Positions 12,267 to 23,467 of a stretch of DNA of 64,000 nt are shown here, in pieces (the stretch's first letter is position 1; the number at the start of each line of letters is the position of its first letter). The DNA is from Amanita rubescens (Eukaryota > Basidiomycota > Agaricomycetes > Agaricales > Amanitaceae): the NCBI GenBank assembly GCA_015039365.1, contig WION01000005.1, forward strand, positions 434,001-498,000, given 5' to 3'. The position numbers were made by a program, and so were the translations under genes. The notes under the pieces were generated by a model. It did no database searches. It was not told the origin of the DNA and saw only the letters and a program-made list of their open reading frames with translations.

Positions 12267-14294
12267 CTAAGCATCAATTAATTTATCTTCTACTCTCCCA
12301 TCTTCATGTCCACGCTCGGTACCGGTCACAGCCTTCTTGGTGGGCTTACGAGCATAGTACTCCGCGATGATTTTGGGACTGATCCGGTTAAGCTGTTCTT
12401 TAGGGAATATGCGGAGAAGAGACCATGCTAAATCCAATGATTCAAATACGGTCCGCGACTCATATGAACCTAGTGAGCTGTCAGCTATGGTTTTAATATC
12501 ATTCGTGCGAACAAACCTTGCCCAACAAATTGGTGTTCAAACTTGTCCAAGAACTCCAAGGCTAACTTATCTTCTGGAGACAATGCTTCCTCGCCGACCA
12601 CCGCTTTCATGGCAGCAGCATCTCTCCCAATTGCGTACTTGGCATACTAATAACAGACAGTGAGCTCGGGGATGAACCTTCATGGATTGTCATACTAGTT
12701 GATTGGATACATCTCCGTGGTCTTTCCTTGTCAGTTTCTCACCGATAGCGCTCTTCATCAATCGGGATAGCGACGGGAGAACATTAATCGGTGGGTAAAT
12801 CTGCTTGTTGTGTAGTTGTCGATCAACAAAAATTTGGCCCTCAGTGATATATCCGGTCAAATCGGGTATTGGGTGTGTGATATCTATTGAAAACGTCTTT
12901 GACAAGTCTAATATGAAACGTCTAAACAGGATGTTACCGTCGTTTGGCATTGTCAAAATAGGGATTTGTGTGATTGAGCCATTCCTTCCCTGTACACGTC
13001 CAGCGCGCTCGTATATCGTGGATAAGTCGGTGTACATGTAGCCAGGATACCCACGCCGGCCAGGCACTTCTTCTCTTGCCGCGGAAACCTAGTCAAACCC
13101 AATCAGCAACTCTAGGAACAGCAGCAGGGCACATATGTGCATACCTCACGCAAGGCATCCGCATATGACGACATATCTGTCAAGATGACAAGAACGTGCT
13201 TCTCCAACTGATAGGCATAATACTCTGCTGTGGTCAGTGCCAATCTCGGTGTGATAATACGCTCGATCGTTGGATCATTGGCCAAGTTCAAAAATAAAGT
13301 AACACGATCCAAGCTACCGTTTGATTCGAAGTCTTCCTTGAAGAAACGAGCTGTCTCCATGTTGACACCCATCGCAGCGAAAACGACGGAGAAGTTATCC
13401 TCATGCCCATCATGCACGTCTTTCGTTGGACGCTTTACTAAACCTGATTGACGCACGATTTGGGCGGCAATCTTTCAAGTATTACTGATTTTTGAACATA
13501 TCGTGCAACGCACAAACTAACCTCGTTATGCGGCAGACCTGCGGCAGAGAATATGGGAATCTTTTGTCCACGAGCGATTGAATTCATCACATCAATAGTG
13601 GAAATGCCAGTCTGGATCATTTCTTCCGGGTAGATACGCGAGTATGGATTAATAGGGGAGCCTGCAAAAAGAAATTATATGAGTTGGTGGATAAGCATAC
13701 ATTTTGTGTAGGGTGCCAGCGGACCATTAATATCCAAGTAATCTTCTGCGAATACTTTCGGACCTTGATCGATAGGGTTCCCCGAGCCGTTAAATATACG
13801 ACCAAGCATGTCCTCTGCAACAGGTAGCTTCATGCTACTACCCGTGAATTCAACACGCGTTGCTTTGATATCTACGCCTGGCGTTCCTTCGAAAACTTGG
13901 ACGATAGCTTTCTTGCCTTGAACCTCAAGCACTTGTCCGCCACGCTTTGACCCATCGGGCAATGTCAGATGAACAATTTCGTTGTACGAGGGAAACTATG
14001 AATGGTGGTATCAAGCGACGTGATGCATACACAGACGGTAATATGTACCTTGACATTGTCCAACACCACCAGCGGTCTACAATCTCATTTGAGCAGCTAT
14101 GTCCCCACGAGCTAAATCGTAAATACCCGTTAATGGCTGATACGGTTCGGTATTCTGGGGCGCTGTGTGAGCAAAAGTGAAGAGCGCTGTATCAGGTGCT
14201 ACACACCCAAATGAGGTTGTACTCGATACTCCTGCGTTACCGCAGCTGCATTGATACGTGCTAGCTCCACATCACTTAGGCGTGGGCCTGACAT
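12267..14294 (-). CDS. VMA2: V-type proton ATPase subunit B
   Basis: Ten exons close exactly: 14207..14294, 14127..14154, 14049..14076, 13725..13995, 13522..13661, 13145..13471, 12938..13088, 12696..12883, 12517..12646, 12267..12469. They give 517 residues, the usual length. Recognisable parts are [115 protein letters not shown] and [20 protein letters not shown]. Subunit B is the non-catalytic nucleotide-binding partner of subunit A in the V1 hexamer that acidifies vacuoles and Golgi. One intron (12884..12937) is 54 nt and stop-free. Two short 28-nt exons lie near the 5' end. Confidence 0.97.
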
Positions 14295-14421
14295 ATTGGC
14301 ACGTTAAAATTCAACGAGAATCGGGATAGATTCTGGCCAATCAGGGGGAATTGTGATATGGTCCAAACGCTTGATCGTAAAGACGTAGCAAGTACGGTAT
14401 ATAATTCTCACACTACTAGTA

Positions 14422-17400
14422 CTATGATCTCAGCAACAAACTTCGGATGCGCTCGAATGCGTCTTCAATGACTTGTTGGTCATTTGACATCCTATCACAT
14501 ATATAAGCGATATGCGAACGCGGGCAGTCATAACCGTACGCACCATTCAGTTTCAAGTATGACTGCCTCGATTTCGTCAACTTCGCTGATAAACTCTGCG
14601 TTCTGGATGCCAAGATAGAAATATTCAGCTGTGTCCATACGAACCTTTCATGATGCTATTATCACCAGTTCCCCATGGAGAACACCGGAACATACCCGAG
14701 GAATGCGATGTTGAAAGAAGGGTTTCATTGAATTTACAGTCTCCTTTATCAGTGGTTCGACTGTCAAGAGATTAACGACACTGTTTCAAGGTGCTCATCA
14801 GTTGCTCCGCGTACATTGGTTCTTTGACTCACATTTTCATTGATTCGTGTACTCTAGTCACGCTCTTGATATGAGATACATTTTTCATGACCAAGCTGAG
14901 CAGTCCCTCCAGACTACCATGCTCCAGGTTAGCTCAGAACAGAGGTAAATTGGCTTCTGCACCTCCGGAAACCTAGCGGGTGCTGCGACAGACGTTGGAT
15001 GGCATCACCTTCCAGCAATGCATTAATCGTCTGGAAGATAGGAATGACAATGTTATTGTTTGAGAAATTTCTCTTGCCGAGGTCTGCCAAGGAATCGACT
15101 AAAGTGATGACGTCGAAGGCACCAGTTCTATCCGCAGTAGCAACGGGTAAAGTTTGAGTGTATGCAACGAGGCCCTTTACCATCGGGCGTTGCTTCCATG
15201 CGATTTGAGCGTGCCCAAATCTTTGCAAATGGTCAACTTACAATGCTGTCGGTCTTACTGCCAATGCTCGTCACAATACCGGCAAGAACTTCGCTCCTAT
15301 AATCGGCGATTTCAAGGAAACGGACTGCCTTTGGAAAGAACCAGCTGCCATCGCTCCAGCTTCGCGGCTCTGTTTCGCTATAAGGAGTCAACTAGGGTGA
15401 AAAATGCTCAAGCAAAACGGTTACCTTAGGAGGAGATCCTTGAACAGGCGGTCCCCAGATAGTATCCATTGCTCCCCCCCCGGATATGCTGATGGAGAAA
15501 GCTTCAGGAGCGTGATGAAACATTCTCCTGCTACCTGCCGAACATTATCCAGGCGTTCAAGGCCCTGTTTCAGGATGCCAGCTACAGCCGAATGGTAAAG
15601 GTCCGACGGGAGATAATCCACGAGGTCTTGTGCCATATCAGCTGTTTTGAATAACTGTTCCAGTATAGAGGACAGTCCTTTGATGCATGTGGTTCTTATC
15701 CAGGAGCCCACATCTCCTCGCTCGTCGTTGGTGTAATCACCTAATCCACTTAACAAGGCACGGAATAATGACTGAAATTGATTTGCAGAGATTCCTTGGG
15801 AGCCACGTTAATCGTCATATAGTAGGATAGCAAAAAACGCACTATCTTTAAGATGATGTGCAACTGTTATCACAATCTGAGGCATTGCTTGGTAACATGG
15901 TCGGCGTGCCTCAACGTTGAATCGTTTCTGGATTTCAGGGGAGATGAATTTCACAACGGTGTGATATTTAGGCATACCGCAGGGGCAACGCAATCCAGAA
16001 GGGTGCCAATAACATGCTCAAGGCCGAGAGGATTTATATCATATCGCAGCACGCCGAGGAACTGCCCAAGGCTTTGTTGGACACTTGGCGACGATGACGA
16101 GAGTTCTTGGATGAGCGTGTTTCGGTCAGTAAGCCTTCTGCACTTGCTCGGGAAAGTGGAAGAGACATATCTTTCGACATCCTCAGTGCAATCTTGGAAC
16201 TCACTGACCTTTCCCATAGCTTCAGCCGCCGCCTCCTGAACACTTGGGTTCCGATGCTTTAGACCGAATTCTACAATTCTTTTCCAACGAGGTGCTTGCA
16301 ATTCGCCCTTTGCTGCGAGCCGTTTGGATGTAAAGGTGGACGCAATCAAGCGGCATGTGGCTGCAGTAATGATATCATACCGGCGACCAAACAATACATC
16401 ATCAGAAAGATGCGATATGCTTTCGAAAATCTGTGGATTCGCTTAACAGGCGTGCTGTTCAAGTTCAACGAGCCACGCACCCGATCTTTTTCTTTGTCAC
16501 CCTGTTCGCTCGCGGAAAAGTGGCTCTCGCAGGCTTTTGCAATCTCCACAAGTGCGAGAAGGCCCCCATGCAAGTCGTAGATATCAGCAGAGTCCAATAG
16601 GTTGACCTTAATCAGCTCTAAGTCATCACTAGAGTGAGGCTCTTAGTCACGTACGGATTTGGCGAATGCTTTGTGAAATGTGCCTGAAAAACCGGTCAAG
16701 AGGATTCGATACAATGACTGTGCAGCAAGTTCGCGTATTGTTATATCCCAATGTCTGAGCGAGACATTGATTAAATGTTCGATCAAGAACGGACGATATT
16801 CCTCGTGCCTATATACCTAAGCAAGTAATTTATGGATTAAATGGAGAAACTAACTCAGAAACTTGCGGTGCAGCCTCTAAAAATGCGTTTCTCCTAACGC
16901 TGACGGCATAAAAATCCGTCTTTCGCAGAACATCGATTCCAGAGGGAAATAACGCCTGGCTGAGACCGTCAGTGCAAGCCCAAACTAGGCGTTCTTCTTG
17001 TTACCGTCCTGCCCACAAATTCTTGAAAAGCAGCACTTGCCGCGCGTCGAACATGTACTTCGCGATCAAAGAGGGCGACGGTGGTAAGATGACATGCTAA
17101 TCCCACTGCATGAGGTGCCAGGACATCAGATGTCTGCGTTCTTGCGAGAGACCATAATACGTATGCCGTAGCGTCTCTAACGTTTGACCCGATGGAGTGG
17201 GCGCCTTTACGCAGGTCAAAGTATAATCCCTAGATCACCATAAGAGTGAGATACGGCTATCTATATTGGGGTGGCGAAATCACCTTCGAAAGCCAATCTA
17301 TGAGCTCAGGTAACTTGCCCTTGGAAATAAGGCCGCGGCGTGCTATTTCTGCACAGGCCAAAGAGGCTCCATGCCATGTGCTTTCGGCAACGGCGGGTAG

Positions 17401-18837
17401 ATCATATATGCTGGCGACGGCAACAGAATGGATGGAGAAGAGGTTCATGACTGTTTCTAACACTTGTTCTACGAATACTGTGGGAAGACGCTCAGCTATA
17501 CGCGCCACTCCCTTTGCTGCAGACCATCTGACGATGGTATCCTGGATATCCTTTTAGAAAAGTCGCGTACAGAGGTGCAAACAAACCCTGTCCTGTAAGC
17601 CTTCAAACATTTGTTGCAAAATATCCTCGACATCTGTCGATATATCTTGTTCTTCTTCACTGGTGAGTAATTCTGATTCTGACGTTTGCATCATAGACTT
17701 TCCCAGATTACGATTCATTTTTATCCTTCTTGGTGGTAGCAATCTTAGAGCAAGTCTTGCCGATAACTTGTATTTTAGCTTGCGAATGTGTGTATTGCTC
17801 TGGAGATCGGTATTGTTATCAATAGCAGCGATGATCGAGAAAAAATCTGAGAGAGAATGACGGATTGTGCCTATGGGGCCATCCTTAGCAACCTGACATG
17901 CGACTTGCAAAGCGCCAATAGACTGCGGAAAAACTGTGAGCGAGGGTGCTTGAAAAGCCTTGTTCGTCTCACTAGTATCACGTTTTCGCCGCTCTTTATT
18001 GAGTTTAGTGTCCATTGTAAATGAGAAGGGAACCTAGAACTGGTGTCTTTCCTGTGGGCTCGGTCATTAAACACTTCAGTTCGCTTTCGGATAATCCGTA
18101 CCGCATATACAACCTGGAAAGCAGAAGCGCAGCGCCATCCCTCTCAAGACCTGCCTTTCCGATATGGGATTTTGCCAAACTTTCTAGCCGATCCGCTGTT
18201 CTTCCAACTTCATCTCTCTCGTCGAATTGGGATAGGTCGAACGGTATCATGCATATGAGGTATAACCATATCAGGATTACGTAGCGCAGATGCCATTCGG
18301 AATGCTCGTCAGACAATCTAAGCATACAGTCGAGCGCGATATTCAGGTCCGCAACCTCGTGGGGGAAGAATTTGACTATTGCATTTTGTCACCTTTTCCA
18401 TGGAATATTGTAAGAGCGACGGACCTATCGACTTGTAACCCCTAAATTTGATATAGTTATAAAGAAGATTTGCGATGTGGGCCATTTTTGGGGTTAAATG
18501 GTCGACCGATTGGTCAGTCTCAGCACATAATTTTGCGTAACATTTCAGGCGATCCACGACAGGCACAACAAGGCTTTCAATATATGGATCGAGGAGATAG
18601 GACTGCTCATGATATTCGTTCAGCTAGGTTACAGTCAATGACAAGCTACCGGTGTAATTGTCGAACACTTACAATCATGGAGAGCTTCCGAAGGAGGTTA
18701 TCATTGTCGTCCTCTTGGTCTGAGATGGCTTGTTCAGCTAGATCATTATCCAAAAATTTATTCTGCAATTCGACAAAATGATCGTGCTTTTCAAATCTCG
18801 CAAAGAGTTTTCCCTCATCGGAGACGGTGGATGTCAT
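14422..18837 (-). CDS. TBCD: Tubulin-folding cofactor D
   Basis: A long multi-exon HEAT/ARM-repeat protein. The N-terminal exon begins MTSTVSDEGKLFARFEKHD; an in-frame ATG lies 24 nt upstream at 18861. The middle has VERVARIAERLP-type sequence (ARIAERLPTVFVEQVLETV) and WHGASLACAEIARRGL. The C-terminal domain opens with LGDYTNDERGDVGSWIRTTC, diagnostic for the family, and continues with LADLGKRNFSNNNIVIP. The end joins EIEAVILETEW to MSNDQQVIEDAFERIRSL across a GT-AG intron, with the stop at 14422. Cofactor D (yeast Cin1) binds beta-tubulin and acts with cofactors C and E in alpha/beta dimer assembly. I did not resolve every internal intron. The gene diverges from BUD22 with only about 56 bp between start codons. 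Confidence 0.9.
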
Positions 18838-18893
18838 GATCGAACTCCTGGCCTGTTCCAAAAATGGCCCTCCACGTGCTTTTGACCCCAGCC

Positions 18894-20356
18894 ATGAGCA
18901 ACGTCACTCAACGCAGCATCAAGAGGAAACTAAGTGCTTTGTCTTTGAACGTGAGTTTTCGCGCCTTCGTGTCGATATAGAACTTGACCGTGGACTTTAG
19001 GATGATGAAAGCTCGATTTTCCGGCAAAAACTTGTCCGTTCTTGTGGTTTCGTTTCAGCAGGTACTGAATTCTGAAATAGCATCATGAACTCAGAGAGAT
19101 GAAGAAGGCTACCAAGAAAGCAAAATCTTTTGAAGTCAGGAAGATAATAAAAAGGCTGAAGTTTCTTCAGTGAGTCTCAGCCACGTAGTCGCCATTATTT
19201 GTTACTAACTACTCTAAGGTCAAAGGGAGCAGACGTGCTAGAAGTTGAAGATCTTGATGCGCAGCTGCTCGTCCTCAAAGTATGTCTCAATTCCCGCGCA
19301 AGTTTGCATGGCTTTTAATCGATATACAGCACCTTGATGTTGAAATCATGCGGAACACGGCCTTCATAACTAAGATCCGGAAAAATAAACAACTTCGCAC
19401 CAATGACGTTATGCAGGCCGCAATTGATGAAGAAATCGGTTCGAAATTACTCCCGCAGGCTCAGGCCGGAACCACTGTGTATAAGGCACAAAGCAGATTA
19501 CTCAGCTCGCGAATATTGGCGGAACAAGTAGCGAGCGCTGTGAATTCACTTCGGTCAATTCTCGGTCCTTCAGAAGTGGAAGATAGTACCCCTGGAAAGA
19601 GCATGTCGAAGAAGGCAAGAGCCCTTACCTCGGCAGAGGAGCCGGCATCACATATAGTCGCAGGAGATAAGAGTGGGACGGGAACTACGGCCGACGATAA
19701 CACAGTTGATACAGAAATGGGCTGGGAATCTGGGTCAATTAGTGATGGTGACGAAGAATGGGAATCCGGCACCATTGAGGAAGATGCTTGTAGTGTTTCC
19801 CAGGGCGAAGTCGCGGATGCGCTATCAGACGGAGAAAAAATTCAAGATAGAACTGCGTCGAAGTTAAAATCATCTGGATTACAATCCACTTTTCTACCAT
19901 CTCTATCAGTCGGGTTCGTACGCGGCAACTCGGATGATTCTGATCTAGACGAGTCCGAAGTAAAGATAGCCGACCCTGCAAGGAAGAATAGACGAGGGCA
20001 ACGGGCCAGACGAGCGTAAGCGTCTTTCTATGTCTATTTTTTCTTATCTTAGATTTAACAGTATATGGGAAAAGAAGTATGGACAGAACGCCAATCATAA
20101 GAAGAAAGAGCAAGAACACCGGATACGTAGCGCGAAAACGAGAGAACTGGATAGCAAACAACGGAATGGACGCAAGATTCACAAAGAGCATGCTGATGCG
20201 AAAGCAAACATACGACAGGACAAGAAACAGGATGGGCCGTTGGCCTCGAGCACCAGCGACCGGCCTCTCCATCCATCATGGGAGGCAAAAAAACGGCTGA
20301 AGGAGAAGATGGCGGCGAGCATTGTTCCTAGCCAGGGCCAAAAAATTGTATTTTAG
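18894..20356 (+). CDS. BUD22: Bud22/SRFBP1-family ribosome biogenesis protein
   Basis: Six exons in phase: 18894..18950, 19001..19033, 19081..19169, 19219..19279, 19330..20015, 20062..20356, giving 406 residues. The N-terminal part carries FRQKLHHELREMKKATKKAK and VRKIIKRLKFLQSKG, the basic coiled coil of the family. An acidic Asp/Glu/Ser-rich middle (GWESGSISDGDEEWESGT) follows. The conserved C-terminus joins as RRGQRARRAIWEKKYGQNAN and ends LHPSWEAKKRLKEK ... GQKIVF. Yeast Bud22 is a nucleolar factor for 18S rRNA and 40S production. The second exon uses a GTCCGT donor. Its CDS overlaps the convergent MYND gene by 4 bp. Confidence 0.93.
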
Positions 20357-20946
20357 GGATTGTGAAGATGGCAGGTTTGAGCACGTTGGTGAATCTCAAT
20401 ATTCCCCAAGGCTTTACGACATAGAGGTGAGCAACATTCTATTCGAGAGAGCACAGGCTTCCGACCTTTGGGCCTCCGCTGAGCACATGTGTGCTGTATC
20501 GATCCTCTTAAGCGGCAATCTCGCGAACACCACGCTTTGTCACATTTTCCGCACTTCGGGAAACTCGGGCCCTGTTTACTGCAGAAGGAACAGACCAATA
20601 TTTGTTCAAAGAACTTGGATCTGTTCTCAAATTCAACTAGGGCGTTTTCAGATAGATTTGGTGTTTTGAGTAGGGAATCGAGAGTGCTTGTGGTCGAAGA
20701 CGCTGTGGAATTCGTGCGCACACGACCGTGAGACGCCTTTGATCGAGATCTTGGAGCCTGACGAGATGCTTCATCATCGCAGAAAATACTGCTCAATGAG
20801 TCTTTTGCGGAGGTCGGCGGGACCGCCGTGGCATAAACAGTGTCGTGTGCCATATCTCTGGTAAGTTCCACGGCCGCTGCCACTTTTCTCGGACCCAAGG
20901 TTATATTATGTGGGCGTATGCAATAGTCAACGATCGACGTGGACAT
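20353..20946 (-). CDS. Small protein with C-terminal MYND-like zinc finger
   Basis: An intronless frame of 197 codons. The first 110 residues are low in recognisable structure and Ser/Thr-rich. Then CSFCSKQGPSFPKCGKCDKA, WCSRDCRLRGSIQHTC matches the MYND pattern C-x2-C-x9-C-x2-C-x4-C-x3-C-x7-H. The last two ligands are spaced H-x-C rather than the usual H-x3-C. MYND fingers bind proline-rich partners. No catalytic domain such as SET is present. The stop codon overlaps the convergent BUD22 stop. Function unknown. Confidence 0.8.
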   Translation of the reverse strand: MSTSIVDYCIRPHNITLGPRKVAAAVELTRDMAHDTVYATAVPPTSAKDSLSSIFCDDEASRQAPRSRSKASHGRVRTNSTASSTTSTLDSLLKTPNLSENALVEFENRSKFFEQILVCSFCSKQGPSFPKCGKCDKAWCSRDCRLRGSIQHTCAQRRPKGRKPVLSRIECCSPLCRKALGNIEIHQRAQTCHLHNP

Positions 20947-21503
20947 TGTCCGGCGTCTCAGCTGTTAATTGATCAGCCATGAGTTCGCGAAGACACAAGC
21001 GAGCAGAACCTTCGTATAGAGGGGGTTTGCCATGAATCGAACGGCCTGGGAGAAGATAAAATTTTCAGGGTTGATAACTTATATATGTCATTGTGCCTAA
21101 ATCTTATTATGTCGGCTTGGCCACTTTATTTTTCGCGCATTAGAGCCGACAAGGGGATCGTAGAAGCTTCGGAAGCTTCTATCACGACGCGAGGCCTGCT
21201 CGGGGGTCGGGTGGTGCGAAAATTCCCAGCGAGGGAAGGTCGCGTGAGGGATGTCCTCGGCTATTAGAAATGTCAGCCCTCAGTAACTTGGGTGGGCTCT
21301 ATGTACGACTAGTACTACTAAAGATCCTGCCGTCGACTGGTGATTCGATACTGGCAGGTGTCTGGCTAACAGCTACAAATAAACGTAATAATATTGTTTT
21401 TTTGAATTGAATGGCTGTTCTCCACACGACCATCCACATCTCTGCCCTCTTCCGCAAGCACGTAGCTACCCTTCTTCTCGTCTTCGCCATTTAATCTGCT
21501 CAA
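20947..21503. other. Divergent promoter region between MYND gene and PP2C gene
   Basis: About 560 bp without a supported reading frame. It includes a perfect inverted repeat at 21161..21181 and a pyrimidine-rich stretch just before the PP2C start. Confidence 0.45.
21161..21181. repeat. Perfect inverted repeat with GAAGCTTC half-sites
   Basis: Two 10-nt arms, TAGAAGCTTC and its exact reverse complement, are separated by a single G. It lies in the region shared by the divergent MYND and PP2C promoters. It could bind a dimeric regulator. GAA and TTC blocks recall heat-shock elements, but the central spacing is one base short of that consensus. Confidence 0.5.
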
Positions 21504-23467
21504 ATGGTATATCTTTTTTACTTCTTTATCTCTCTTTTTTGACGAGTTATGTCCACCAGGGTCAAACCCTATCCAACCCAGGTCTGCCTCTATCTTGACA
21601 ATTTCTCCTTTATCTGACGATCCGTGCTAAGACACAAAAAAGAAGACTGAGTCTGGTGGAAATGACCGTCTGCTATATGCTGCCTCAGAAATGCAAGGAT
21701 GGAGAATCGGTATGTGACAAACCCTTTTCCCTACTTTGAAAGGTCTGCAGCTTATGTCTATCCCAGGCATGGAGGATGCTCATGCTACCATATTGGACCT
21801 GGACGATGTACCTGACTCGAATGCTTTCTTTGCTGTTTATGATGGGCACGGCGGTACGCATACATCATAGATAAACGATTCAATCTTGCTTATCGGATCC
21901 AGGCTCCCGCGTCTCAAAATATGCTGGGGAACATCTACACAGGCGTCTTGCAGGAGAAGAAGCATATCAAGAGAGGCGATATGATGTTGCGCTCAAGAAT
22001 GCTTTCCTTGGGATAGACGAAGATTTAATAGCTAGTACGCACTCTTGTTCTATCTCTTTATTATGTTGTAAAAGTGCAATCCAGCCCGATCGAGAGATAC
22101 ATCAGGTGCTACTGCGGTTGCCGCACTAGTAACACAAGACAAAATTTACGTGGTAAGCCATGGATTTGCGTCATTTTTTACTATTTTTGATCGCGTTCCA
22201 GGCCAATGCAGGAGACTCACGATCAGTCATCAGTGTCAGGGGCGAAGTTAAGCCTTTGAGTTTTGACCACAAACCAACGAATGATAGTGCGCATCTCGGT
22301 ACTTAGGCCCGGATAAACAGACTAACAAACGCCGCAGGTGAAAAGGCTCGGATTAGCGCAGCTGGAGGTTACGTCGATTACGGACGTGTGAACGGTAATG
22401 CGTATCTTTCACCCCTCTAAATTTACTAACTTTTTCACAAGGAAACCTGGCATTGTCGCGAGCTCTGGGCGATTTCGAGTTCAAGAAAAATTCTGCACTG
22501 GGCCCGGAGCAACAGATTATAACCGCCGATCCAGAAGTTACATGCCATGAAAACAATGAAGAAGATGAATTCTTGGTTCTAGCTTGCGATGGTCTGTACT
22601 GTACCAGAGGTATTATGTGAAGATGACTGATGTCTTCTAGGTATTTGGGACTGTCTTACCTCGCAACAGGTCGTCGATGTTATCCGTTATGAAGTGTCGG
22701 AAGGCAAAGAGCTCGCAGAGATAACCGAGTTAATATGCGATCATTGTCTTGCACCCGATACAAGTTCCAGACTTGGTATTGGCTGCGATAACATGACTAT
22801 TCTAATCGTCGCCCTCCTTCATGGTCGGACGAAGGAAGAATGGTGTTCTTGGATCAAGGACCGTGTGGAGAACGGCATTGGATACGAGACGCCGAATTCC
22901 CTTCCTCAACTTTATTCACCTAATCGTATCAAATCCTTCCGTGCGAGACAAGAGGCTATAGAGGCCCACGAGAAATCACTCCACCAGGACGATAAATCTG
23001 ATCCCGCAACCGTTTCCGGTGTTGCACGCGTTCTAGGGAAGCCTGGGACAATTTCTTTCGTCACAAGCTCTCCGCTGTTCGACTTATCAATGTTCACAAG
23101 GGAAGACAGAGAAGACAGAGAAGACAGTGATGAAGAAGATCAGAAAGAAGAGACACCAGGTGGTCCTGATGAAGAGGAGCACAAGGAAGAAATGCCGGGT
23201 GGTCATCTCTCCTTCGACGGTGATGACGATCCTACGAAAAAATTGAAGGACCAGATAGATGAATTCGAGCGCGACACGGAGGACGGCGAACTACACTCGG
23301 ATGAATCGGGAGATGCGACGTCTCCAAGACACCTTGTAAATGGCGATTTAAAGTCGTCTGTTGCACAAGTTGAACAACTTCCATCACAGCCAGGTGGAGA
23401 TGCCCCTGCGTCAGTGGCGAAGATAGAAGGCTTCCTGGACTCGTCTGAAGATCCGCTCAAGATTTAG
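21504..23467 (+). CDS. PP2C-type protein phosphatase (Ptc2/Ptc3-like)
   Basis: Ten exons in phase: 21504..21506, 21560..21581, 21632..21709, 21767..21853, 21903..22034, 22085..22152, 22202..22286, 22338..22394, 22442..22591, 22641..23467, giving 502 residues. The first coding exon is the ATG alone. The protein begins MGQTLSNP, the N-terminus of fungal Ptc2/Ptc3 proteins. Metal-binding and core motifs are present in order: MEDAH (about 36-40), YDGHGG (about 58-64), [37 protein letters not shown]. After the catalytic domain comes an acidic, low-complexity tail. PP2C enzymes are Mg/Mn-dependent Ser/Thr phosphatases acting on stress-MAPK and checkpoint kinases. Which target applies here is not shown. 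Confidence 0.93.

Noticed and set aside
21161..21181. Heat-shock element
   Set aside because: GAA and TTC blocks are present, but the central spacing is one base instead of two.
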